Both the position numbers and the translations under genes were made by a program. Shown one piece after another: positions 33,857 to 46,100 of a DNA stretch of 64,000 nucleotides. This DNA comes from Mesorhabditis belari (taxonomy: Eukaryota > Nematoda > Chromadorea > Rhabditida > Rhabditidae): the NCBI GenBank assembly GCA_958450365.1, contig CAUEEP010000922.1:1-64000 (forward strand). The letters are read 5' to 3'. How positions within the stretch are numbered: the stretch's first letter is position 1; each line of letters begins with the position of its first letter. The notes under the pieces are model-generated. The model was given only the letters and a program-made list of their open reading frames with translations. It did not search any database and was not told the origin of the DNA.

Positions 33857-35696
33857 ATGCGGATGTCTCGGCTTCATTTTATGAAAAATTTGGTGGCTCG
33901 GTTTTGCCCAGTTGGCAATTTACATGTGATAGATCCGCAAGTATTTTTTGTTAAGCGTTATTGCCAATAAGAAACTGATGGTTCCCGGGTTACATAGTCA
34001 GTACTTTTTTAAAAAGCGAGTAATGCATTTCATTTTTTATTTAATATAAACATTCTTTAGGTTGATTTGAAACACATCTTTGCAAATCCGGCATTATTGC
34101 AGCGAGATCTTGCAGCAAGAGAATTAAAGTTTGGGATGCAAGCTTATTGTGATCAAAAAATCTTTAGCATCGACGCTAGCAAAGTTCAAACTGCGTATGA
34201 AGAGTGGTGGAAGTTATATGAACAATTTAATAGATTGGAACAAAAGGTATATTTTTCTAATAAGAAAAATATTTCTCATTGCGGCAGGATGCGAAAACGG
34301 CGGCGTATGAAGCAAAAAAGGAAATGAAATTATCTTACGAAGGCTTATTGGATGCATTAGCCCTGCCGAACAAACTCTCTAATGGTAAAATGATTGAATT
34401 TTATGTTTCCAATCCAATGTTCATTTAGAAACTTTGAAACAAAGGTCTATTAAAAAAGATCCACTTGGTTATCACTCGAATCATTTTCGTTATCTGGCCA
34501 AGTTTTCATCTTTGTTGATCGAGTTTGCTTACAATTAGGATTTAGGCAGGGATTACTTTCAACAAATCGAACCACTGAAACGGTAAATTTGATTGGTTAT
34601 CTTCCACTTATGCTTAAAGCTATCAGGTATTTTTTGCAAATAATTATTTAGTTTCTTTGCATTTAGAAAAGCAGTCATTGACCTATTTTCCGAAATGATC
34701 CCCATATCCCCCCCTCACTTGGTGAGAGCGGCGTTGCTTGAGGGATGCAATGTGGACCTTGCAGCCTATAGGTTAGTTTATTTAACTTTTATGCCGATAT
34801 TTTAATTTTTAAGCCAATTTAATGAAGGAAAGAACACATCAGACTCAAAAGATAGTTCATTTCTTGTCGGTCATTCGTTAACAACAACTCTTGCACCTTT
34901 CATTCGGACAGTTTTTTCGAAGCATACTAATTGTTGGCCAATATGTTTACACTCAAGTGGCATGGCTTACTTTGCAAAGTCTAGTAAGTGACTGACTGTT
35001 TTTTGAAGTTTACACTAATTTCCAGATCGCCTTGATCTCATATCGTGTCGTCAACGGGAACAATATGTTCAACTTGTAATGGGGACAAGTAAAGAAGAGG
35101 TGCAAACGAGGCTTATGGAAACGGTTAAGACTATCGAAAGATTTTTACGGTAAAACTTTAGTTTTTGGATCAATTAATGCACGTATGAATTCTCATCGGG
35201 TTTATTTAGACACGATTTGCAACTTCAAATCTATCGCCGGAATTTGAGTGCACCCGAGTTAATGCTTAGCGAATCATCGGGAGTTGTTGTTGAGGATGGT
35301 AGTTTATTACAATATAAATCTGTTAATAAATATTAGTATTATATAAAATAATGTGTTTTAATATTAGATGATGTACAATTGATACGAAGTTCATTTTATG
35401 GCGAATATGTTTCACGGAGACTAAACTTGCAATTCACAGATGGATTTCTGCAGTTAGGGTAATTTTTGCTTCTTGAGAAATTTGGTAAAAATAATATTTT
35501 ATAATATTAAAAAAATAGGGTCCTATTGCTTTGTCAGCCGACTTGCAACAAACGTCTTTAAAAATTTAGGTTTGTGACAGTAGATTTGTATCGAGTTCTT
35601 GCAAAAATCATTGACGCAACAATTGTTGGCAACGATTTACCGCCGATTCTTAGATCAACAATAAAAAAATCTCGGGAATCTACAAAAAATTTTTGA
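33857..35696 (+). CDS. Seryl-tRNA synthetase-like mitochondrial protein, probably non-catalytic
   Basis: Reads along the whole length of mitochondrial seryl-tRNA synthetase. The start MRMSRLHFMKNLVARF directly follows CTTTAG and resembles a mitochondrial presequence. The N-terminal helical arm includes LLQRDLAARELKFGMQAY, YEEWWKLYEQFNRLEQK and LLDALALPNKLS. The synthetase fold includes PISPPHLVRAALLEGCNVDL, which aligns with the MTVPDLLRGAVFEGCG block. SLTTTLAPFIRTVF takes the place of the GTAE-containing motif. The C-terminal part includes SRRLNLQFTDGFLQLGFVTV and NDLPPILRSTIK. Residues needed for serine and ATP binding (the GTAE loop and the motif 2 arginine of YRAE) are not visible, as in the insect SLIMP paralogue. 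Stop TGA is at 35694-35696. AATAAA follows near 35743. Confidence 0.68.
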
Positions 35697-38600
35697 CCTG
35701 TGTTTAATTTCTTGCTTTGTTGTACTATTGTGTCAATGTTTAAATAAATTAACTCAATTAGGTGGCGATAGAAGAAGAAAAATTCATTCTGCTTCAATAT
35801 GTAGAAGGAGATCTCTGTAAGAGTCGGTTTCGAAAACGTATTTTCTTTTGCTGTCGGATCACCTCAATAGCAATTTCGGTTCGGTTTAAAAGTGTTATCG
35901 TATACTGTAACCAACAACAATATGTAAATTTTGAAAACCGCAAAGAAACTGAACATGTCTGTGAGGGTTCATCGTAGAATTTCCACCTTTACGTCTTGCA
36001 CACACGCAAACTATTTTTATTGGTTGTTTAAAGTGAATTTCGGCATAAATTAGCTTAAAATTAGTTTATTCTACCGATAACTGCCTGCTTTCTAGCAAAG
36101 TGTATTTCCTTTTATGTTATAAAAGCGTTTCTGTAATGGAACTTCAGAAAAACAACTCCAGCTCAGCCACCCATTTTAAAAAATCTAATCTTCGCCACTT
36201 GAGGGTCAGGCACAATGCCAAGATTAAATAATCTACCTAGTTTAGTTGTTAGACCAAGAAAGGTCGCTGTATTACGGCAACTTAGTAACTTCTTCTCCAG
36301 AAGATCTAGAGGGCTCCTTGTACTGATGGACTTATCAAGGATGAATGGGTAATATACCTAAGTTTTGCCCGCCATGTTTTAGTCTCGATTTTTAGAGATG
36401 AGAGTTTTTCCATCAGAACATTATGTCTCTACGTTCATCTTTTCTTTTTTCATTTCCATCCTCTCACTTTTTCCTTTAGCCTCTTCGAAAATTCAACGAG
36501 ATGTTGGTGGGGGTTGTTTGTTTTTGTGCTAATAGCCATTCACCGACCGACCTTTTGGTCTCCACAATCACACTCAAATACACATATATAGGACAGCGGA
36601 TGGATGGATCATGGGATATGGGGAACGATGCACAATATAATACAAAACGTCTACTTTTTATCTTATGTTAGACTAAAGATACTGCAAACTGGTGTGCTTT
36701 GTTACAATAAGCCGTAAATTTATCAGCCAACAACGTTGACTAGCATCTCAAAAGTTTCCAACTTGAATAAAAGCAAGTTTCCTGTCTTGTTTTTGCAACA
36801 ATTGCTACTCTAACTTACTGTAATGATACGAAAGACTGGACCTTAACAGTATCATTGTGTATGCAACACTAGATTGTTCATTTTGTATGATTATAGAACT
36901 GCAACAATTGTTTGCTTTCGATAAAAGACAAATCGATCACTGTAGAATAATTTAATGAATCTTAAGCGATCAACACAATATGGGAGGGTATCTTTGGAAT
37001 GTGATGAGGAAAGGGGGAGGGGATGAAAGAGTTGAGAAGGAAAGAGATGGGGAGGGGGGTGCGTGCATGCATTCGCCGCTCGCCCATCTTGTCTCCTCTT
37101 CCCATTTCCCTTTTACTTTCCTATCTTTTCTTTTCCATCTCTCCATTTTCTATTCTCCAAATCAGTCCCCTCTTCCACCAGAAATTCCTTTCTCTGTCAC
37201 TCCTCCCAATCTTTTCTCGTTCTTCCCCTTTTTTCTTTCAATGATAAACTGTCCAACCCTAGCACCGGCCTCGACTAAATTCTGTCCGTCCAACTCTTTT
37301 TTCTTTGGTCATCTTTTGAGTTTTTTTAAAGATTTCTTTTGAAATTGGTACTATCCGATTCGATCCCAGTATAAATTCACGCAAACATCTCATATTTTTT
37401 TGCTTCAGGTTTGGGTGGAAGCTTAAGTTTGAGTTGAGCTATCAAAAATCAAAACCCGCATTGGATTCAAAAAGACACAGATGTGTTATCTGTGGGAATA
37501 GAGTTTTAACTATATTTTTATTGACTTGGAAATACATTTTCTCCTCTACTGAACTGATTCTTCTCCTACAATAATATATTGTATAGACTGATGGGATTTA
37601 ATCAAACGAAAGTCAAGTGGAGTCGTCAATATAAACGCATCGAAATCTTTTTCTTCCTTTGATGAGAGTTGTTGTGTATTTGGTTTGGAAGAGACGAATG
37701 AGTGGAGGGGAATGGAGAGAAATGGGGGGAGGGGGTGAAGCTAGTGTGGTTGAATGACAGAAAAGGAAATGATCGTTGTGTAGAAAGAAGAACTCGTTTC
37801 TTTTCTCTTTCATCAAAAGCAACTTCTTTTTTGCTTTCTTTCACTGTTAAACTTGCTTCCTGGCCTCTGCAAGTATCTGTAAAAGTCTGTCAGGAATCTG
37901 TAGAAGAAGTGGGCAACCAATTTAATTCCTGAAGTACATAGAGATCTCAGAAATTCCCATTTAAAAAGAGAATTTTTGTGAATTACTAATGAATGAGAGA
38001 TTGAGAAAATAGAGAAAAAAGGTCACCCTAAATCGTCTTCGTTGTCGTTGTTCGACTCGATTAAATGAGCGAAAATGGAAAAAGGGATTGGGGTATTTAT
38101 TTCGAATGGATTCGGTTTTCTCTCTTTTCTTCTTTTTATTCCTTTTCTCTTCCAAATCTGCACAATTTCTTTTCCATTCTTTTCTTTATTCGCCATTCGA
38201 TGGAAAGAAGGATTGACCGCGATTCGCTTCTTCGATACGGTCTTTTCTTTCCTTCTCTTTTTAAATCACACTCATTTAGGACAACACTTTCTCTCGATGG
38301 GATTTTCTTTCTTTTTGTATTCACTTCTAATAACTCTTTCATTGCACCATTCATTTTTCGATCAATTTTGACTTTTTGATCATTCCAAAATGTTTCGAGA
38401 GCGCTTTACTTTGACAAAGTGATGAATAATTTTTTATTTGTACTCCGTCTTTGCATATAATTCCATATCAAAATCGGCTCGAATTTCCTCAAATAAATGA
38501 ACAAGAAAAACTTCAACATACACTTTTTCAACTTCTTTTATTGGTTTCTTATTGTTAGCAAACAACTCGTTACTTATTTTAAAAACCTCCCCTTTTTCTA

Positions 38601-41526
38601 TCAATAAATTAACAAGTTTTTTTGAGAAATCGAGACTCCCTTTTGTGGTGGCTGTATGAAATGAGAAAAGGAAAAATAAAGGAAAAGAGGAAAAGACGAA
38701 AGGAATTTCAAGGTCGTCACGAAGAAACGATCACGACTCTTTTCGGTGTCATTTCCCATCTTCCATTTTTTTGGTTTGATATTTCTTTCAAAAGTTATCA
38801 TGATCTCGATACTAAATAAATGATGCTACAACATTGAGGGTTTTTCCTAATTTTCGTTAGTTTTCACAGTTCCACTGACAGACTAATACATATTTCAATA
38901 GCATGAAAGGAATTTTGAGTTAACTGTTCATTTAACTAAAACATAAGCTTAACTTCTTCCTCTTCCAATGGATTCGCACAGATAAACTGTTTGTAACATG
39001 AGAATCTCGTAGACCAAAAAAGATATGTTATTGTTTCTCACAATCAGATCATATTTTGCTTCATACCAAAGATTTTACAGATTAGCACGAGTTTTCTTAA
39101 AACTTATCCCTTATGACCTCGAATGAGAAATAGCTCCAAATAAAGTCCCGCATTTATCTTTCAAATCTATTCTTTCTTTTCTTTTCACAATTTTTATTCA
39201 TTTACTTCTTTCAATTAAACGGTGAAGCTCTGTGTAGATTTTTGTTTAAGAACGATAGAGAAAAAAAATGCAGGGGAATGTGAAGTGTGTGGAGATTTTA
39301 TCGTGATCTTTCCTTCCTCTTCTTTTTCCTTTTATCCAAACATTCCGCTAGTCAGCATTTGAAAGCAGACAGCCCGAAGAGGAATGAAAAGGGCAAGCTG
39401 TAATATCGATAATTTAGATGTTTATTTTGTAAAATGTTTATTTTTAGGTCTAATACAATCATTATATCATAAATTTTTCGAATTAATAAAGTCGATAAAG
39501 ATAAAATCTCATATTCACCTCGTATATGCGCTTTCTGTCATACTGTTGAATAACCTAATATAGTATATTGAATGAAGAATGATTCATTGTCATCAATCAA
39601 TTTCATTAAAATCTAACATTTTACCGTTTCATTTGCATTTCATCCACATTTTCAATGACATCATCTTTTTTTGAATTTTTCTTCAAATTTTCAGGAAAGG
39701 CCGAAAATTCTCAAATTATCAGAACACATTGTTAGAACTTTCCCCTTTGCTCCAAAAAAGGCCTTTTCTTTATCTTTATTGATGGCTCGAAGCTGCAAAA
39801 AAAAGAAATTTTTTGAAGGCGTTTTTGAAATTCTTAATGGAATTCACTGCTTTGCTTAGTCATTCTCATCACAACTTTCAAAATCGAGAAACAAAGAAAA
39901 AATATTTAGGGGTTTAGATGAAATAAAGTGAATTTTTGATTATGCTTCTCTATTTATGCAAAAGACAGCACTCAATGTGAAGTGCCTCTAAAGGATTCTC
40001 TAAAGAATAGCTAGTGCATAGCTAATTGTGAATATTTACATAGCAATCCAATTAATCTCTACATTTAGGTATTAGAAAACAAATTTAATTTTCTTCCTTA
40101 CTCAATTCACCCGGCTATTTCATATTTTTCCACTACTTTCTTTTACAGTTCAAGCGTAGACTCGTCTATTTCACCTTGAGCCCATATCCCGATAGTTCAC
40201 CCATAGACAATTCACATTTGGTTTGAAGTAACACAAGGTGTATTAACGGTGGCACGGCTAGTGCCGAAAATGGTATTTTTTCCTGTCCCCTCTTCTAAAT
40301 GATCTGCGAAAATCGCTTTTTTTTCTATTGAGAGCATAAATTCTTGAATTCTTATGTCGATTCTTCTTTATCATAAAATCAGTCTTTCTTCTTTTTGTCT
40401 TTCTCATATTTCTGTCAATCCATTTTGGGGGATGGATGAAGAAAAATCCCCGCAAAAATCGAGCATTGTAGATGGATGAATGATTGGGGAAAAGAAAAGA
40501 AAAAGAGAATTCTTTCCTTTATGATCTCTTTTGATTTGATTTCCTGTCTGATATCCCTTTTCTTCGAAACATTCCTTTCTTTTCTTTTTCTCATTTTTCT
40601 TTTCTCTTGCCATATCACCATCTCCACTGTGAAAAACCCGATCTTCCCCTTTTCTACCACCATTTTTGTGCGGTTCAAAGCTTCTATTCACGAAATTTCA
40701 AACAGATCTCTTTTGGGATTTCGAGATTTTCCGCAAAAAGAAATCTGGGGTGGATGATAACCGGGAGGGACTGCAGTCAATGAATTAGAAAAAGAATGAA
40801 TGAAATGAAAAAGAAATGGATACGTCTTTTTGCAGTGGAAAAAATGGAGAAAAGAATTTTGGTGGCATTCCTTTTCCTTTCTTTTCCTTTAGATGAATCC
40901 ATGTGTGTGCACAGAAACACATTGTTGTGTCGTTGAATTGCTTGTTGAAACCGTTTTTGCTCTTTTTTTACATTGTGCATGTTGGTCAATAACTAGTAGC
41001 TAGTTATTAACTACCTAGGTTGAAATCATTGTAGCTTAGCATGACTTCATTCTTACCCTTATTGGTTATTTTTTTAACAAAACTGTAAGTTAGACTAAAA
41101 TAAGAAGCTCAGCGAAAATTCTCTACACGGGATAGATTCTGTTGAACTATAGGGTCCTTGGACTGTTTTTGGTCACTCTAGAAGTGATCCAATTAACATT
41201 CTTTCAAAACAAATATTGGATTCAGAAAATTCAATTAATTTTTACTTTAGAAAACTAAGCACAACAAAAATTGAGCGCTAGATAGTTTTTTTTGATGAGG
41301 ATCTTTCAGGGATGCCACAGAACTTTTTGTCATTTTGTCAATTTTATGAGCCGTAGAATCTCCGTAGAATTGTTTGAGGATCTTTTGTTTTTGATATATC
41401 GACCTCATTTAATGCTTGTTTGCAGCCAAATCTTAGCTCTAAAAATGGTCAAAACAGATTTGTCAAGCCTTTATTTTTTAAAAGTTTAGATCCCATTTTC
41501 CCCAGAGGAAGTCGCGACCAAAGATA
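35697..41526. other. Gene-poor, pyrimidine- and purine-rich intergenic DNA
   Basis: About 5.8 kb. After 36.4 kb it is dominated by long TC-rich and AG-rich stretches (for example 37080-37240, 38080-38200, 40470-40640) that produce open frames rich in F, S, L, P or K, R, E. These lack splice structure and any domain pattern. An open stretch at 35762-35977 (IEEEKFILLQYVEGDLCKS) might be a short exon, but no gene could be built from it. I see no tRNA or transposon. Confidence 0.5.
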
Positions 41527-41618
41527 CAGTCAACTCTCCCTACAACGGAACTCTATATAGCGGAAAACTATATAACGGAATGGAATTTTGCTCCCTTCCA
41601 TTCCGTTATAGTCGACTG
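41527..41618. mobile_element. 92-bp hairpin element flanked by TA
   Basis: The left end CAGTCAACTCTCCCTACAAC and the right end GTTATAGTCGACTG are inverted relatives. Inner parts also pair (AACGGAATGGAA with TTCCATTCCGTT). GATA and TATC flank the ends, so TA is duplicated on both sides (41525-41526 and 41619-41620). The CAGT terminus and TA target fit a pogo/Tc1-related miniature element. Confidence 0.8.
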
Positions 41619-41832
41619 TATCTCTAAAAGACCAGCAACTAAAAATTGCAGACATTCTCCGTCGTGAACTTTTTGAATTTCGAAAGTTTCTTATCTTTCT
41701 TACGATACTAAAAAGGGCTTTGTTTTTCATAAAAATTGTTTTCTTGAATCTGCATTTTCAAAAAATCCAAAGATCGATTTACGACTTTTGATTGTAATCG
41801 TTATTTTAATCTTACTGGAGCTCTGGATGCAT

Positions 41833-42241
41833 ATTGCATTCAACCAAGATTGCATTCAACCAAGATTGCATTCAACCAAGATTGCATTCAACCAAGATTG
41901 CATTCAACCAAGATTGCATTCAACCAAGATTGCATTCAACCAAGATTGCATTCAACCAAGATTGCATTCAACCAAGATTGCATTCAACCAAGATTGCATT
42001 CAACCAAGATTGCATTCAACCAAGATTGCATTCAACCAAGATTGCATTCAACCAAGATTGCATTCAACCAAGATTGCATTCAACCAAGATTGCATTCAAC
42101 CAAGATTGCATTCAACCAAGATTGCATTCAACCAAGATTGCATTCAACCAAGATTGCATTCAACCAAGATTGCATTCAACCAAGATTGCATTCAACCAAG
42201 ATTGCATTCAACCAAGATTGCATTCAACCAATTCAACCAAG
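41833..42241. repeat. 16-bp minisatellite, about 25 perfect copies
   Basis: Tandem units of ATTGCATTCAACCAAG with essentially no sequence variation, ending in a shortened unit (CAACCAATTCAACCAAG). Because 16 is not a multiple of 3 and the unit has no stop on the plus strand, all three plus-strand frames stay open and give a repeating 16-residue pattern; I regard those frames as incidental. The array lies about 900 bp upstream of the FERM-protein start codon. Confidence 0.98.
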
Positions 42242-43137
42242 ATTTTTTTGTTAAAGCCTCTTCATTTTTTAATCGAGAAAATATTTTGATTCACATCTTT
42301 TTTTTCTTTTCATTTGTTTCGAATTTTTTCTCAGAAAAATCATCAACTTTTTCCTTTTCTTGAAAAGAACTTTAATCGAAATGATAGACAAATAGAAATT
42401 GAGAAAATATTTTGTGTGCTTCATTCCATTTCATTTGTTCACTTTGATTTTTGATCTTTCTATCAAAACTTTTGATAGAAATCTTTCTGTCAAATCTCAA
42501 CTTAAAGCCTTATAAACTTTCTCTCAGTTGAGTGAGTTAATTCGACATGATAACCGGCTATTATCAAAACTTTGTTCACTATATTTCCAACCCAACTCCA
42601 ATCCCTCAAATCTCCTTTATTTCATCTAAAAAGAATCGCATTTCCCCCAAAAAATTCTCTCTTTTTTTCAAAATGATAACGGTCTGCCAATGAAATTCCT
42701 TCATTTTTCTCGATTTTCGCCTTATTTTCTCCAATCACTCATCATTTTCCCCCTTTCGTTTTCGTGAAACTTCATGTTTTTTGCCCTTTCCCCCCAATTT
42801 TTTTCCCATCAAAAGTGTGATCATTTCTTATCAAAACTTTATTGATTATCTAATTGGATATCCGAAAAAAGTTCTCTCAAAAATTCATTGAAGAAGCACA
42901 TGTTTTTCAAAGGAGAAACGCCGGTAAAGATATACCGGATAACGGAAAATTCATTTATCGTTTATTAAGTAAAATATTTTGGACGCACATGTAAAGCTTG
43001 ATTTTAGACAGAAGTTTTTCTTTTTCTGATGCAATTCTTTAGGCAAATGTTTACAAATGTCTGAATGTCTGAATTTCAAATTAATTAGACTCGATTTGGT
43101 ATTTAATGATGATTGTTCATCAATTTTATTTCAGGTA
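42242..43137. other. Intergenic, upstream of the FERM gene
   Basis: About 900 bp of T-rich sequence between the minisatellite and the first recognised coding exon, probably including promoter and 5' leader. TTATTTCAG lies just before the chosen start, as a splice or trans-splice acceptor. Confidence 0.45.
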
Positions 43138-46100
43138 ATGAACTCGGTATGCTCAACACCGGGCACATCTCGTAGTGCCCTAAGCATTCTCCGAGAAGAA
43201 ACACAAATAAAATGGGGAAGAAAAGAAAAAAGAAAAGATAATAATAATGATGAAAATGAGATGAAATCATCATCATTATTATTATCAACAAAGCACCAAT
43301 CAACACCAATTCCATCAACAAGTCGTGGAGTGAATATTGTCCCTTCTGTACATAGGTAAAAGATACATTCAGCTCATTTAAAGATAAAACCAATTTCAGC
43401 GTTCGTCCAGGTCAACATTTTGTGACTGTTCACACACTGAGAAAACATGTTCTCACCGTCACTATCGATGTGAGAAATGAAATATCAATAGACCTATTTT
43501 AAATTTAGTCAAAGACTCGAGTACATGATGTTTTGTGGGCATGTGGAGAACAATTACAAGTGAATGATGATCGATTCTTTGGATTAGCATTGCGGTCACC
43601 ATCTGAAGGAATTGGCGGTAAGTGCTCTCAATAAAAAGTCCAACTCTGACACAATTTTTTTTGTTTAATTCCGAGCTTCAGGTGATCAACCCCGCAACGA
43701 ATATTTCTTTTTGGATCCAGCGCACAAAATTTTCAAATATTCTCCGACAAAACAATCTCGATTTGCACAATGGGCGAGTTTTCATTAAAAAATTCTTATT
43801 TTTGAATCTTATTCTTGATTCTTATTTTTGAGAACCTCAAGGTCAACGAACAATATCGTTTGTGGTGATCTTCTTTTCTTTTACTCTTCTTCAGATTGAA
43901 ATCTTTTCCACCAAGCGGGGGAAATCCCGAAAATGACCCTAAAATTTTTGGAATCTAGAGAAGAATTCTTGGAATTCTTTGCGTTATAAATGAGAAAAAC
44001 TAAGCCTAAATAAAATTTGGTTCTATTTGGTTATTATGATCTGAAAATAGAATTTCAGACATCTTCATCTTCATCTCGTGCTGATAATCGTCCATTTCTT
44101 GTTCTTTACTATCGAGTTCGGGTTTATATTGATGAAGTGAGATTGATCACGTGAGTGTGTTTTATTGCCTACAATTCATTCAATAATGTTTTAGATGTCA
44201 ACGAGCTCTCGAACATTATTATACTCAATTACGAGAAAATCTATTGGATCAATGGTCAACAAAGGGTACGGTAGCTGAAGAAAGAATATGGGAAATGGCT
44301 GCATTGGCATTAAGAGCTGACAAGGAAAATAATGATTTCAATGGGTGAGTTCAAATAAACCTTAAAAGTGTCAAACAAAAAAACTACATTCACTTTCATT
44401 TTTGGCTGCTTTTTTTTACTTTTTTTACATTTTTTACGACTTTTTACAACAACAACAACTTACAACTTTTTTAAGCAATTCTAAGAAAAGTATTCAGATA
44501 TTTCCGTGCTGAGCAATATTTTCCGTTATGGGTGATTAATGAAAGAGGATTGGAATATATCAGAAAACATATGCCTGCAGCAATGATTGATCTTCAAGAG
44601 AAAAATCGACAAGAAGCAATGACACAATTTTGTGTGGAAGCAAGCAGGTAACAAAAGGAAGTCGATTTTGATATTTATGTTGTGATTCAGAAGTCCTTTT
44701 GCTTTGAATTGTCATCTTTATGGGTTGAGAAGACACAAAATGGATTCAAGAGATAATGCAGTCATTGGTGTCACTGCACTGTGAGTCATTTTGGATAAAA
44801 GAAAACAAAATATAATTCTACCATTTTTGCCTATCATGAGCTACCATAATCAATCCAATAGAATTCTTTAAAATACCTGATATCAAATCCATCTACGAAT
44901 TACCTTGCATCTAAGTCTCAACCATTGGATTGCCCTAAATTGTTTAAATTGAAAATTATATCGAGCGAAATCGATCAGAGTCTTCTACCTCTTTTATGTA
45001 TTACTTTATGTACTCATTGCATATAAATCTTTCATTATATTTTTCAAACAACCCCAAAATTTTAGTGGAATCGAGATTTGTGATGTGATTGAAAGCGGTG
45101 AAAGAATTCCATTGAGACTTTTTCCTTGGGGACGAGTGACAAAGCTGCAATTTGACTGTAAACGCATTTCCATCAATTCGATGAATGGTGAAAATGTGGT
45201 TTTGTATGCACAAAATGAAAGCAAAGCGAGGTATGAAAGAAAGAAAAGCTTGAGAAATCATTTAATTGTCAGGTATCTCTTGGATCTTTGTCGAGCCGTT
45301 CATCAATGTCTGCTGGTTGTTCAACATTCAACGGCCGGTCCACGACAACTTCCAAATGCAATTAAAGAGAAAAGTGTTGATGGGTGAGTAAATAAAACAA
45401 AAAAGATAAACAATTTATGCCTTTGATCAAAAATGTTGCACGCTATTTAAAAAATAAGACTATATTAATTCGTATTTCAGAACTGATCGGCAAAGTGAGA
45501 TGAGCAACAGTACAACAAGTGGAGTGATCTCTGATAGACAAAGTCAAACAGATCGGCAGTCGACAACGAGAAGAAATACAGAAGATTTGAGACAAGTCAT
45601 TGATGCTGGTGGGTTAAAGTTTTTGAAATCAATCAAAAATCAGATCACATGTACAATGTTCAATAATTTAAAAAGTTATAGATTTCGATTCACTGAGACA
45701 TTCCCTTTCAACAACGGCTTCAGAAAGAAGTGATAGAAGTCGACTGGAAACTGAAAGGAAAAAACGAAGAGTCGGAAAAGGACGAATTGTAATGCCCGTG
45801 GAAACTATAACAACTGAAATTGTGAAAAATGAACAAGAAACAAATGAAGAAAAGGTAAGAGAAGATTTAGAAACGAAAGGAATGGAGATTTTAGGATGAT
45901 ACTCTGAAAGCTGATGTGAATTGGCAAGAAGAGATGGCAGAATGGGAGAAAAGAGACCAGCAAAGAAATGGGAAACAAAATGGAGAAGCTGAAGAAGATG
46001 ATGATAATGAGGAGGATAACGATCAAGAAGAAAAAGAAGAAGAAGAAGAAGAGGAAGTGATTGGGGATGATGAAGAGAGAATATCATTGGAATCATCTCG

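Noticed and set aside
36980..40760. Numerous overlapping frames on both strands rich in F/S/L or K/R/E
   Set aside because: They come from TC-rich and AG-rich low-complexity DNA and overlap each other in several frames.
41788..42363. Plus-strand frames of up to 191 residues with a 16-residue repeat
   Set aside because: They arise automatically because the 16-bp unit has no stop in any plus-strand frame; no splice, start or homology support.
45668..46096. 142-residue minus-strand frame over the FERM gene
   Set aside because: Antisense shadow of the acidic Glu-rich exon and its neighbour; the plus-strand exons join in phase.
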